From Candidatus Coatesiibacteriota bacterium (GTDB lineage Bacteria; B130-G9), in contig QMNL01000014.1 of the NCBI GenBank assembly GCA_003647755.1, positions 1 through 12,486 of the forward strand: DNA of 12,486 bases, given 5' to 3'. The notes beneath the pieces were generated by a model. It was not told the origin of the DNA. It saw nothing but the letters and a program-made list of their open reading frames with translations, and searched no databases. A program made the position numbers and the translations under genes. Positions 1 to 6,951 of this stretch are shown in pieces; within the stretch, counting starts at the first letter, position 1; each line of letters starts with the position of its first letter.

Positions 1-25
1 CTGTAAGTTGCACCCGTTGGGTGAC

Positions 26-198
26 TTTGGAGTGCGGCGGCTTGACGCGGCTTTCATTTGCGGTGGCTTGACACCGCGCTCCAATAGACAGCTTCATCTC
101 CTTCCGAAAAGCGATTGCTGCAGCGATGATTGACATAGGATCGATGTCGCGTGAAACCGCGACGAGAAAAAAGCGGCGTCAAGCCGCCGCACTCCAAA
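26..198. repeat. Composite inverted repeat with three related hairpins
   Basis: The outer arms 26-48 and 176-198 are perfect 23-base inverted copies (TTTGGAGTGCGG... and its complement). Three hairpins share the loop GCTTGA (TCAAGC when read from the other strand). At 34-51 the stem GCGGCG/CGCGGC has one mismatch. At 60-77 the stem GCGGTG/CACCGC is perfect. At 173-190 the stem GCGGCG/CGCCGC is perfect and lies in the opposite orientation. Bases 26-84 are also bounded by TTGGAG and CTCCAA. A fourth, unrelated hairpin, GTCGCG-TGAAAC-CGCGAC, lies at 146-163, and a small one (CACCC-GTT-GGGTG) at 11-23. This looks like a dispersed palindromic element of the REP or MITE kind. I recall similar sequences in Verrucomicrobia-type genomes but could not check. 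No target-site duplication is visible. Confidence 0.75.
167..190 (-). terminator. Probable intrinsic terminator of the minus-strand operon
   Basis: Read on the minus strand, the stem GCGGCG, loop GCTTGA and stem CGCCGC (190-173) are followed at once by TTTTTT (172-167). A six-pair GC-only stem plus a T tract is the classic form of a rho-independent terminator. It lies about 210 bases beyond the stop of the last gene (403), and no better candidate lies between. It is also part of the repeat at 26-198, so the terminator may be supplied by the repeat. The stem is short, which limits confidence. Confidence 0.5.
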
Positions 199-402
199 GG
201 GCTACAACCGGCTGCGTCAACCTGGTTATTGGGGAATAGTAGAACAACATGGGCGGCCCTGTGGTTCACCGAACGGATTGGCATCTCTTTTTTGGGCCTG
301 ATCCCCAGACCTCACGCCTGCTAACTCGGGGCTAAACTTTACGACGCATTCTGAACGTTGCCATCCCTTACCGAGCGCCCGGGCGGGCTTGATGGAGCTG
401 CG
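199..402. other. Non-coding stretch downstream of the last gene
   Basis: No convincing reading frame, RNA gene or further repeat copy is visible here. The minus-strand frame that crosses 54-284 runs mostly through the palindromic repeat and has no family resemblance. A perfect 10-base palindrome, CGCCCGGGCG, lies near 377-386, but it has no loop and no T tract, so it is not a terminator candidate. The stretch is probably the 3' untranslated part of the operon leading to the hairpin at 167-190. Confidence 0.5.
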
Positions 403-1314
403 TCAACTCAATCCAGCGAGCTGCCCAAGCCATGCTTCGAGGTCGCCGGCCTCCCCTGGGGAGATGACCGTCACATCTTCCAGGTTCGCCTCGATGACCT
501 CGGCCAGCCCTGTTTCCGGCGGCAAGGCGATGAGGGTGTCTATCCCTTTGCGATGCACAACATCCATAACCCTCGTCCACTTGACGGGCATGAACAGCTG
601 TTGCGAGAGCAGGTCAAGGATGTTGCACTCGATGATTCGCTGGCCGTAAATGTGTTCGACGATCGGCACTGCGGGGTTTTGAAACTGCACGGTAGCCAGC
701 TGTTTCGCGAGCCTGCGGCCGCGAGATTCAAGGATATTTGTGTGGATTGGCGTCCCTATCCCAAGGAGCTTCGCCTCGATTGCGCCTCGCCTAATTGCGC
801 CGTCGCAGGCGGCAACCAGGGCCTTCTTGTGCCCCGAGAGCACGAAGTGAGTTGGGCTGTTGATGTTTGCCAGATAGACCTCGCCACTCTCGGCCGCCAC
901 CGAGCACACGAGGTTCAGCTCCTCGCGGCTTAGCCCAACTATCGAGGCCATCTCGAAATCGCCCCGGTCGGCAACCTCGTCGAGGAGGTCGCCGGCCATC
1001 ACCACAATCTCCAGCCCTTGATGGAACGACATAGACCGCGCAGCAACTAGGGCTGCATACATGCCCACCCCGTGCTCCACCAGAAGTGATACCGGCAAGT
1101 CCATCTCGTCCGTCAGAACCTTGAACGAGGCGACGCTCGCGATGAAGGTCCCAAGCTGTTGAATGGTTCGCTCCGATAGCGGGGACCTGGCTTGCTCGAT
1201 GAACTTCTCGCCCTCCTCGACGGTCGAGTTAGCCGCCGCAAACTGCTGGAGACGCTGAAGCAAGTCTGTAACGGGCGATAAGGCCTGTCCGGGGAAGCAT
1301 ACCGCGGTCTTCAT
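403..1314 (-). CDS. FabD-like acyltransferase homologue lacking the catalytic serine
   Basis: This 303-residue protein spans the whole malonyl-CoA:ACP transacylase fold (E. coli FabD has 309 residues). Seen: N-terminal FPGQ (7-10), the stretch EHGVGMYAAL (80-89) where FabD has GHSLGEYSAL, ANINSP (149-154), SGHKKAL (160-166), TPIHTN (188-193) and a C-terminal PVKWTR (243-248). The position of the nucleophilic serine is Gly82 (codon GGG), and the arginine that binds the malonyl carboxylate (FabD Arg117) aligns with Ala107. The catalytic histidine (His191) is kept. I infer that it cannot act as a normal malonyl transferase; it may be a binding or scaffold protein, or use another mechanism. The frame is open and full length, so it is not an ordinary decayed gene. 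The ATG at 1314 has GGAG 10 bases upstream. It is the last gene of the run, 99 bases after ridA, with no other fatty-acid gene in view. Confidence 0.82.
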   Translation of the reverse strand: MKTAVCFPGQALSPVTDLLQRLQQFAAANSTVEEGEKFIEQARSPLSERTIQQLGTFIASVASFKVLTDEMDLPVSLLVEHGVGMYAALVAARSMSFHQGLEIVVMAGDLLDEVADRGDFEMASIVGLSREELNLVCSVAAESGEVYLANINSPTHFVLSGHKKALVAACDGAIRRGAIEAKLLGIGTPIHTNILESRGRRLAKQLATVQFQNPAVPIVEHIYGQRIIECNILDLLSQQLFMPVKWTRVMDVVHRKGIDTLIALPPETGLAEVIEANLEDVTVISPGEAGDLEAWLGQLAGLS

Positions 1315-1413
1315 GGACTACTCACTCCGAGAGCGGGCGAGGTGCAGGCCGTCAGACAACTCTCGCACATCGTTTGTAGCTAACATGTGGTAAGCCTCAT
1401 TGCCACAAAAGCG

Positions 1414-1800
1414 CTAGTGCCCCACCGCAGCGACCGCGGCGATCTCGACGTCAACACCGAGCGGAAGAGCTGAGACCTGCACCGTGGCCCTTGCCGGCGG
1501 CTGGTCATCGAAGAACTCAGCATATACATCGTTGATGGCCTTGAACTGCCCCAGGTCGGTTACGAAGATGTCGCACTTGACCAGATCGCTGAGCGAGGCC
1601 CCAGCCTCGTCAAGGATGGCGGCAATGTTACTCATTATGCGCCTGGTCTGCTCGGCGGATGAGCCGCCTGTGAGGCTTCCTGTTTTCGGGTCAATCGCTA
1701 TCTGGCCTGAGATGAAGAGAAAATCCCCGGCGAGCACGGCCTGCGAGTAGGGCCCGACCGCGGCCGGCGCTTTGTTCGTTGCGATGATCTTCTTTGGCAT
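1414..1800 (-). CDS. ridA: RidA family enamine/imine deaminase
   Basis: RidA (YjgF/YER057c/UK114 family) hydrolyses reactive enamines and imines, such as 2-aminoacrylate, formed by PLP enzymes; it works in the cytosol as a trimer. The 128-residue length equals that of E. coli RidA. Family marks seen, numbered from the chosen start: GPYSQAV, FISGQIA, and the signature PARATVQVSALP followed by VEIAAVA. The arginine of PAR corresponds to the substrate-carboxylate-binding Arg105 of E. coli. The ATG at 1800 is preferred because GGGAG lies five bases upstream (1806-1810). An in-frame ATG at 1812 would add four residues but has no ribosome binding site. It follows rel by 23 bases, so the two are very probably co-transcribed. 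Being an active-type member is well supported; the physiological substrate is not shown. Confidence 0.95.
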   Translation of the reverse strand: MPKKIIATNKAPAAVGPYSQAVLAGDFLFISGQIAIDPKTGSLTGGSSAEQTRRIMSNIAAILDEAGASLSDLVKCDIFVTDLGQFKAINDVYAEFFDDQPPARATVQVSALPLGVDVEIAAVAAVGH

Positions 1801-1823
1801 TCTTGCTCCCATTCACTATTCGC

Positions 1824-4130
1824 TTATTTTCTTTCTATTTCAATGATACCCTCGATATCCTTCAGCTGATCTATTGCCTCCTCGATCTGCTTGGCTGAGG
1901 AGCATTGGGCGTCGATCTTGAACCGAATCGTGCCATCCGGCTGCCTGTCGCTCCTGGTCTGCCGCAGGTCAACATCAGCGTTCAATAACGCCCTGGTGAT
2001 ATCGACCAAGATACCCTTTTTGTCCACCGAGACGAACCTCAAGCTAGTGTCAAACAGAGATGACTTTGGGACGTTCCACCTTATATGCCTTATTATCCGG
2101 ATGTTGTCCGGCAGGAGCCCCTCCACCCGCGAACATTCAATCCTGTGAATTGAAACACCGCTCCCCCGCTTGATGTAGCCCACCACGGGGTCTCCCGGCA
2201 GGGGGTGACAGCACTTGGCGAAAGTAACTTCCGAGACCGTCTTGTCAGAGATTACTAGCCCACTTTTGTAAGCACGGATGCGGTCGAGGAGGTCGGCCTG
2301 CGGGGGCGTTTTGGCCACCTTGAGAGTGTGAACTTTTTCGTACAGGTTCTTGGGCAGAACGAACTCCAAAGCATGCAGCACTTTTATCTTGCCCAGCGAC
2401 ACCTTAACGAATAGGTCCTGCATATCCACCAGCCCGCTCCGGTCAATGAATGACGCAAGGCGGGCAGACTTGTAGAACTCCTTGCTCGGGATGCGCGCCA
2501 TCCTCAATTTCTCGTCCAATACCGACCGGCCTATCTTGGCCATCAAATGCCTCTCTTCTCGCTTGAACCACTTCTGTATCGCGGCGCGGGCGAACGGCGT
2601 TTTGACGAATTTCAACCATTCTTTCCGCGGCTTTGCCCGCTTGTCCGTTATGATCTCGACTACGTCGCCGGTCTTCAACTCCTGGTCTGGCGGCTTCTGA
2701 ACGCCCCCGACCTTCCCCGCCAGGAAATGGTTGCCGACGTCGGTGTGTATGCTATATGCGAAATCAACGATCGTCGAGCCCTGTGGGAAGCTTCTTATCT
2801 CCCCTTTCGGTGTCATCACGTAGATATCCTCGGATTGGAGCATCGTCCTGATGTCATCCAAAAGCCTCGTGCCCCTGTCCTTCTCTATGTAGCTTGTTAT
2901 GAACTCCTCGACCCACTGGCTGACGTCGCTCTCCTTGTAGAGCTTATTCAGCAGCCGCTTGTCCACCATTGCCTTGTAACGCCAATGCGCGGCTATGCCC
3001 CGCTCGGCGACCAGGTGCATTTTCTCGGTTCGTATCTGGACCTCCAGCTGGTAGCCGGGCCTTACGAGAACAACCGTGTGCAGCGACTGGTACATGTTGG
3101 GCTTGGGAGTGGCTATGTAGTCTTTGAATGTGCCCGGAATGGGGCGCCAGAGAGAATGAAGCTCCCCAAATACCCGGTAGCAATCGCTCTCGGTCTTGGC
3201 GATGACCCTCATCCCAACTATGTCCAAGACCTCATCAACCGTCAGCCCTTGACGAACCATCTTCCGATATATGCTGTAGTAATGCTTGCTGCGTGTGGTG
3301 ATCTGCGCGTCGATGCCTGCGGCCAGCAGCCGCTTACGGAGGTCCTTTTCTGCACGTTTCAATGCGGCGAGCCGCTCGGCCTCCGTGACCCTGAGCTTCT
3401 CAACGAGCTTGTTGTAGATGTCCGGCAAAAGCGCCTCGAAGGCCAGGTCCTCCAGTTCCGACTGAACCTCGCCCATCCCAAACCGGTACGCAAGAGGTGC
3501 ATAAAGGGCGAGCGTCTCTTTTGCTGTCCTCTTCTGCTTCCAGTCAGGCAGCGATTTCAGAGTGCGCATGTTGTGTAGCCGGTCGGCCAGCTTTATCGGC
3601 ACCACCCTCAGGTCTTTGCCGACCGCCGCGAAGAACCGTTTGAGGTTCTCCGCCGTTCTTGCCTCCCTCGACTCCAGCATGAGCCGGTCGACTTTCGTCA
3701 GCCCCTGCACGATCTCGGCCACATCGTCTCCAAACTCGGAGGCGATCCTATTACTCAGCTTCTCTCTTGCCTCGATAAAGCGCCGCTTGGCCTGGGCCTC
3801 GCCAGTCGCTTCTGGACCGGCAGAGCCAATCACGTCGGCAGGAGAAGCGTCCTCCAGCACGTCGTGTAACAGTGCGGCTGTGATGAGGTCCGGCGCAAGC
3901 TCCCATTGCGTCAGTATCTCGGCCACGGCAAGCGGGTGCCTTATGTAATCCTCGCCCGACGCTCGCTTCTGGCCCCTATGGTACTCCGCGGCAAACCGAA
4001 ACGCCCTCTCGATATCCTGATCAGCCGCCGTATCAGGATATTTGGACAGCACTGCTCGCTTGATCGCCGCGAGCCGAGCCTCGTAATCCGCCGCTCTTTT
4101 CAGACCTGTGGCCGACTTGCCAAGGACCAC
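1824..4130 (-). CDS. rel: Bifunctional (p)ppGpp synthetase/hydrolase, Rel/SpoT type
   Basis: This 768-residue protein makes and degrades the stringent-response alarmone (p)ppGpp. Domain order: HD hydrolase (about 45-200), synthetase (about 250-380), TGS (about 435-500), Cys-rich domain with CCHPLPGD (640-647), ACT (about 690-768). The hydrolase looks intact: His51, His89-Asp90, Glu93-Asp94 and the LADRLHNMRT block (Asp183, Asn187). The synthetase has RSKHYYSIYRK, Asp303, YQSLHT and EVQIRT (Glu363). The motif TFKD (334-337) is of the KD kind seen in Rel/SpoT, not the EFDD kind of RelA, but the usual arginine is threonine, and the usual NGYQ is NMYQ (Met346). About 27 extra residues follow the HD motif (about 95-130). 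Start is GTG, 10 bases after the secF stop, with AAGGG seven bases before it. Whether it is ribosome-bound and amino-acid responsive is inferred from the C-terminal domains. Confidence 0.96.
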   Translation of the reverse strand: MVLGKSATGLKRAADYEARLAAIKRAVLSKYPDTAADQDIERAFRFAAEYHRGQKRASGEDYIRHPLAVAEILTQWELAPDLITAALLHDVLEDASPADVIGSAGPEATGEAQAKRRFIEAREKLSNRIASEFGDDVAEIVQGLTKVDRLMLESREARTAENLKRFFAAVGKDLRVVPIKLADRLHNMRTLKSLPDWKQKRTAKETLALYAPLAYRFGMGEVQSELEDLAFEALLPDIYNKLVEKLRVTEAERLAALKRAEKDLRKRLLAAGIDAQITTRSKHYYSIYRKMVRQGLTVDEVLDIVGMRVIAKTESDCYRVFGELHSLWRPIPGTFKDYIATPKPNMYQSLHTVVLVRPGYQLEVQIRTEKMHLVAERGIAAHWRYKAMVDKRLLNKLYKESDVSQWVEEFITSYIEKDRGTRLLDDIRTMLQSEDIYVMTPKGEIRSFPQGSTIVDFAYSIHTDVGNHFLAGKVGGVQKPPDQELKTGDVVEIITDKRAKPRKEWLKFVKTPFARAAIQKWFKREERHLMAKIGRSVLDEKLRMARIPSKEFYKSARLASFIDRSGLVDMQDLFVKVSLGKIKVLHALEFVLPKNLYEKVHTLKVAKTPPQADLLDRIRAYKSGLVISDKTVSEVTFAKCCHPLPGDPVVGYIKRGSGVSIHRIECSRVEGLLPDNIRIIRHIRWNVPKSSLFDTSLRFVSVDKKGILVDITRALLNADVDLRQTRSDRQPDGTIRFKIDAQCSSAKQIEEAIDQLKDIEGIIEIERK

Positions 4131-4140
4131 CGGTCAGCCC

Positions 4141-5352
4141 TTATCTTCGCCTTTTCGGCAAGCCCGCGGCTTGAGCCGCTGGCCTGCCCGAGGCGATCTG
4201 CTTTCTCTTCCGTCTCTTCTTGGAGTGCATCTCCCACTCATAAACGATTGGGCTAGCAACGAAGATGGAGGAGTAGGTGCCGACAACGACGCCTATCATC
4301 AGTGCGAACGCGAAATCACGTATCACCTCGCCGCCAAGGACGAACAGCGCAAGCACGACAATGAACGTGGTAAATGATGTCAACAGCGTTCTACTAAGCG
4401 TCAAGTTGATGCTCGTATTCAGCTGCTGGGCGTAGGGCAGATGCCTCATCGACTTCGAGTTTTCCCGGATCCGGTCATAAACCACGATCGTGTCGTTAAG
4501 CGAGTAGCCGACAATTGTCAGAAGGGCGGCAACGACCGTGAGCGAGAACTCCCGGTTGAAAAGCGAGAACAACCCAACTGTTATGCTAACATCGTGGATC
4601 AGGGCAACTACCGCGGCCACGGCGAACCGAAACCGAAACCGAACCGAGACGTAGATGAGTATCCCGAGCATGGCCCAGAATATCGAGAGTATGGCTTTCC
4701 CACGCAGGTCCTTGCCCACCTTCGGGCCAACCATCTCCTGACGAACCACGATGAGATTGCTGGCATAGGCCTTGTTCTTGAAGTAATCGGCTGCCTCGGC
4801 AGGGATGCCAGGGACACTCAGCAAAGCGCTCACACTGGGAAACAATCCCCCCAAGGCATTACGCCTTTCGACTATTTTTTTGGCGAGCTTTTCCGCTCCC
4901 TCCTGATTATCCTTGAAGACGCTGAGAGTGCCAAGGTCGAGCGCCAGCTCCTTCGGACCGATAGCGTTGATGTCAATCGTGCGTCCCTTGCCTATCTGCT
5001 TGTCAAAAACCGCACGAATTGCCCCTACAATCTCGGGCACGAGGCTCTCCTGGCTTGTCTTGGACTTCTTCGCCTGTTTTACTCTGATGAGGACCTCCCT
5101 CGGCGAACCGAACTCCTGTATCGTTGCATCCCCGTAGCCGATGCTCTCCAGGCTGTGCCTCAACACGGCCGTATCCACCGGCTTGAGGAACCTCAACTGG
5201 ATGAGTGTCCCACCCTCGAAATCGATGCTGTAACTTGGGCCTCCCTTCACAATCAGCGAGATAATGCCGGCAAGTAGCAGAATGGCCGAACACGTAAACG
5301 CTAGCTTACGCCTCTCAATAAACTTGAATTTGGGGTTCTTGATAATGTTCAT
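4141..5352 (-). CDS. secF: Protein translocase subunit SecF, with enlarged periplasmic domain
   Basis: SecF pairs with SecD in the inner membrane and uses the proton gradient to help pull preproteins out of the SecYEG channel. Seen: first membrane helix about 18-36, the conserved SIDFEGGTLIQL (42-53), then five membrane helices between about 218 and 390, including VGYSLNDTIVVYDRIREN (281-298) and GGEVIRDFAFALMIG (340-354). The tail is basic (KKRRKRK, KRRR). The protein is about 80 residues longer than E. coli SecF (323); most of the excess lies between the first and second membrane helices (about 130-203) and contains LLSVPGIPAEAADYF (177-191), which resembles a helix-hairpin-helix. ATG at 5352 has GGAGAGAG just upstream, and the gap after secD is 24 bases. 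A small hairpin, GCGGC-TTGA-GCCGC, is encoded at 4166-4179. Confidence 0.97.
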   Translation of the reverse strand: MNIIKNPKFKFIERRKLAFTCSAILLLAGIISLIVKGGPSYSIDFEGGTLIQLRFLKPVDTAVLRHSLESIGYGDATIQEFGSPREVLIRVKQAKKSKTSQESLVPEIVGAIRAVFDKQIGKGRTIDINAIGPKELALDLGTLSVFKDNQEGAEKLAKKIVERRNALGGLFPSVSALLSVPGIPAEAADYFKNKAYASNLIVVRQEMVGPKVGKDLRGKAILSIFWAMLGILIYVSVRFRFRFAVAAVVALIHDVSITVGLFSLFNREFSLTVVAALLTIVGYSLNDTIVVYDRIRENSKSMRHLPYAQQLNTSINLTLSRTLLTSFTTFIVVLALFVLGGEVIRDFAFALMIGVVVGTYSSIFVASPIVYEWEMHSKKRRKRKQIASGRPAAQAAGLPKRRR

Positions 5353-5376
5353 ATTCTCTCTCCAAAGAGCGGTCTA

Positions 5377-6951
5377 TTATATGCTCAATCGCTTGATTCT
5401 GTACCTTTGAAGCGCTATCTGAAAGACCAACTTCGAGACAAACAGCGCCGTGAACATGCTGGCAAAAATGCCGAATATCAACGTAACTGCGAAGCCTCGT
5501 ATCGGCCCTGTCCCAAACTGAAAAAGGACGACAGCGGCGATCACCGTGGTAACGTTGGCGTCCACGATCGTAAGGAGCGCTCGCTTAAAGCCGCCCTCCA
5601 CGGCCCCTCTCACCGTCTTGCCAGCCCTGAGGTCCTCCTTGATACGCTCGAAAATGAGCACGTTGGCGTCAACCGCCATGCCGACAGTGAGAATAATGCC
5701 CGCTATGCCAGGCAGCGTCAGAGCGGCCCCCGACAGGGCAAGCAGACCCATCATCAAGATCAGATTCAAGACCAGGGCAAGATCGGCGACCAGACCTGAA
5801 AGACGGTAATAAAACAGCATGAAGAGGACCACAAGCGCACCACCGACAATTATTGAAATACCCCCCTGTCTGATGGAATCCAGCCCCAGTGTAGGTCCGA
5901 CGGTTCTCTCCTCGAGGTACCTGACGTTTGCTGGAAGAGCACCTGCCCTGAGGACCACCGAGAGATCGTCCGCCTCCTGCACCGTGAAATTGCCCGTTAT
6001 TTGCCCTTTGTCCGTGATCCGAGTCCTTATCGATGGAGCGGACTCGACTACGTTATCAAGGACGATGGCCAGCCTCTCATTGATGTGCTTTTGGGTGAAC
6101 TTCCCGAAACGTCTCCCGGCTGATCTGGTCAGCCTGAAGTCCACGGCAGGCATGTTGAACTCGTCGTGCCCCGTCCTCGCATCCTCCAAATCGGCACCCG
6201 AGACACGAACCTCGCTCTCAACAAGCGCATAACGCTCCCCGCTCACTCCCTTGGCCGCCCGCCGAGGGGGCGCCATCTTCAGGACCTCGTATCCTTCCGG
6301 GACCTTGCCGTTATACTTCTTCAGCAACGCCTCCTTGGTGGGGGCTTCGTCCTTCAGCAACCGAAGCTGAAGCATTGCAGTTCGACCGATGATCTTCTTG
6401 GCTCGCTGCGGGTCAACCACGCCGGGCAGCTGAACCAGAATCCGATTCCCGGTCAGGCCTATGCGCTGAATGACCGGCTCGGCCACACCAAGTTCGTCCA
6501 CACGGTTTCGGATTGTCTCCAGCGCTTGACGAACCGCGTTCTCCTTGAGGCGTTTCTCCTCAACGGACTTGAACGTAAGCTTCAACTCCCACTTGTCGCC
6601 CGCCAGCTTCCTCGGGTAAATGTTAAAACGGTTCTGCTCGTCCTTAAACTCTGACAACGCCGAATCCTTAGCGCTGGTGCTCGGCAGAACGAATCGGACC
6701 GAGAGGTCATCGGCCACACGCTCCGACTCAACTGGTATATCATGATCGTGAAGCAGGTCGGCCAACCTCGTCTTCATCTCCGAAAGCTCTCCCTTAAGCG
6801 CGGTTGACGTCTCCACCTCGAGGACAAGATGTATCCCGCCTCTCAAGTCGAGTCCAAGCTTCACTTTCTCCTTCGGAGGATATGCACACCAACCGACAAG
6901 CACGACCAGTGCAATTGCAAAGATCGACTTACCCAATAGGTTCTTTTTCAC
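5377..6951 (-). CDS. secD: Protein translocase subunit SecD
   Basis: SecD is the larger partner of SecF in the proton-driven accessory complex of the Sec translocase. The 524 residues show the membrane helix at about 8-24, the LGLDLRGGIHLVLEV motif (33-47), a large periplasmic part (about 50-360) with ETIRNRVDELGV (145-156), and five C-terminal helices. These include GIILTVGMAVDANVLIFERI (418-437), which carries the conserved membrane Asp428, and GTGPIRGFAVTLIFGIF (480-496). The length suits a split SecD; SecF is a separate gene. The start is GTG at 6951, inside the end of the ATPase gene (23-base overlap), with AGGAAGGGG upstream, so translation is likely coupled to the ATPase. The product should lie in the inner membrane with its large domain outside the cytoplasm. 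Confidence 0.98.
   Translation of the reverse strand: MKKNLLGKSIFAIALVVLVGWCAYPPKEKVKLGLDLRGGIHLVLEVETSTALKGELSEMKTRLADLLHDHDIPVESERVADDLSVRFVLPSTSAKDSALSEFKDEQNRFNIYPRKLAGDKWELKLTFKSVEEKRLKENAVRQALETIRNRVDELGVAEPVIQRIGLTGNRILVQLPGVVDPQRAKKIIGRTAMLQLRLLKDEAPTKEALLKKYNGKVPEGYEVLKMAPPRRAAKGVSGERYALVESEVRVSGADLEDARTGHDEFNMPAVDFRLTRSAGRRFGKFTQKHINERLAIVLDNVVESAPSIRTRITDKGQITGNFTVQEADDLSVVLRAGALPANVRYLEERTVGPTLGLDSIRQGGISIIVGGALVVLFMLFYYRLSGLVADLALVLNLILMMGLLALSGAALTLPGIAGIILTVGMAVDANVLIFERIKEDLRAGKTVRGAVEGGFKRALLTIVDANVTTVIAAVVLFQFGTGPIRGFAVTLIFGIFASMFTALFVSKLVFQIALQRYRIKRLSI

Noticed and set aside
1..198. CRISPR array or insertion sequence at the left edge
   Set aside because: The copies are inverted and overlapping, not regularly spaced direct repeats, and no transposase frame or target duplication is present.
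54..284. Minus-strand frame of 76 codons in the left non-coding region
   Set aside because: It runs through the palindromic repeat, its residues reflect the repeat (CGGLTPL), and there is no ribosome binding site; it is a by-product of the repeat.
1386..1407. Hairpin TGTGG/CCACA between ridA and the FabD-like gene as a terminator
   Set aside because: Only five outer pairs with a large loop, and no T tract follows on the minus strand.
2547..3578. Long plus-strand open frame of 343 codons opposite rel
   Set aside because: It lies wholly inside a gene with intact catalytic motifs on the other strand, shows no family character, and is explained by codon bias of GC-rich DNA.
4441..5277. Plus-strand open frame of 278 codons opposite secF
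   Set aside because: SecF membrane helices and motifs are unambiguous on the minus strand; the antisense frame is a shadow.
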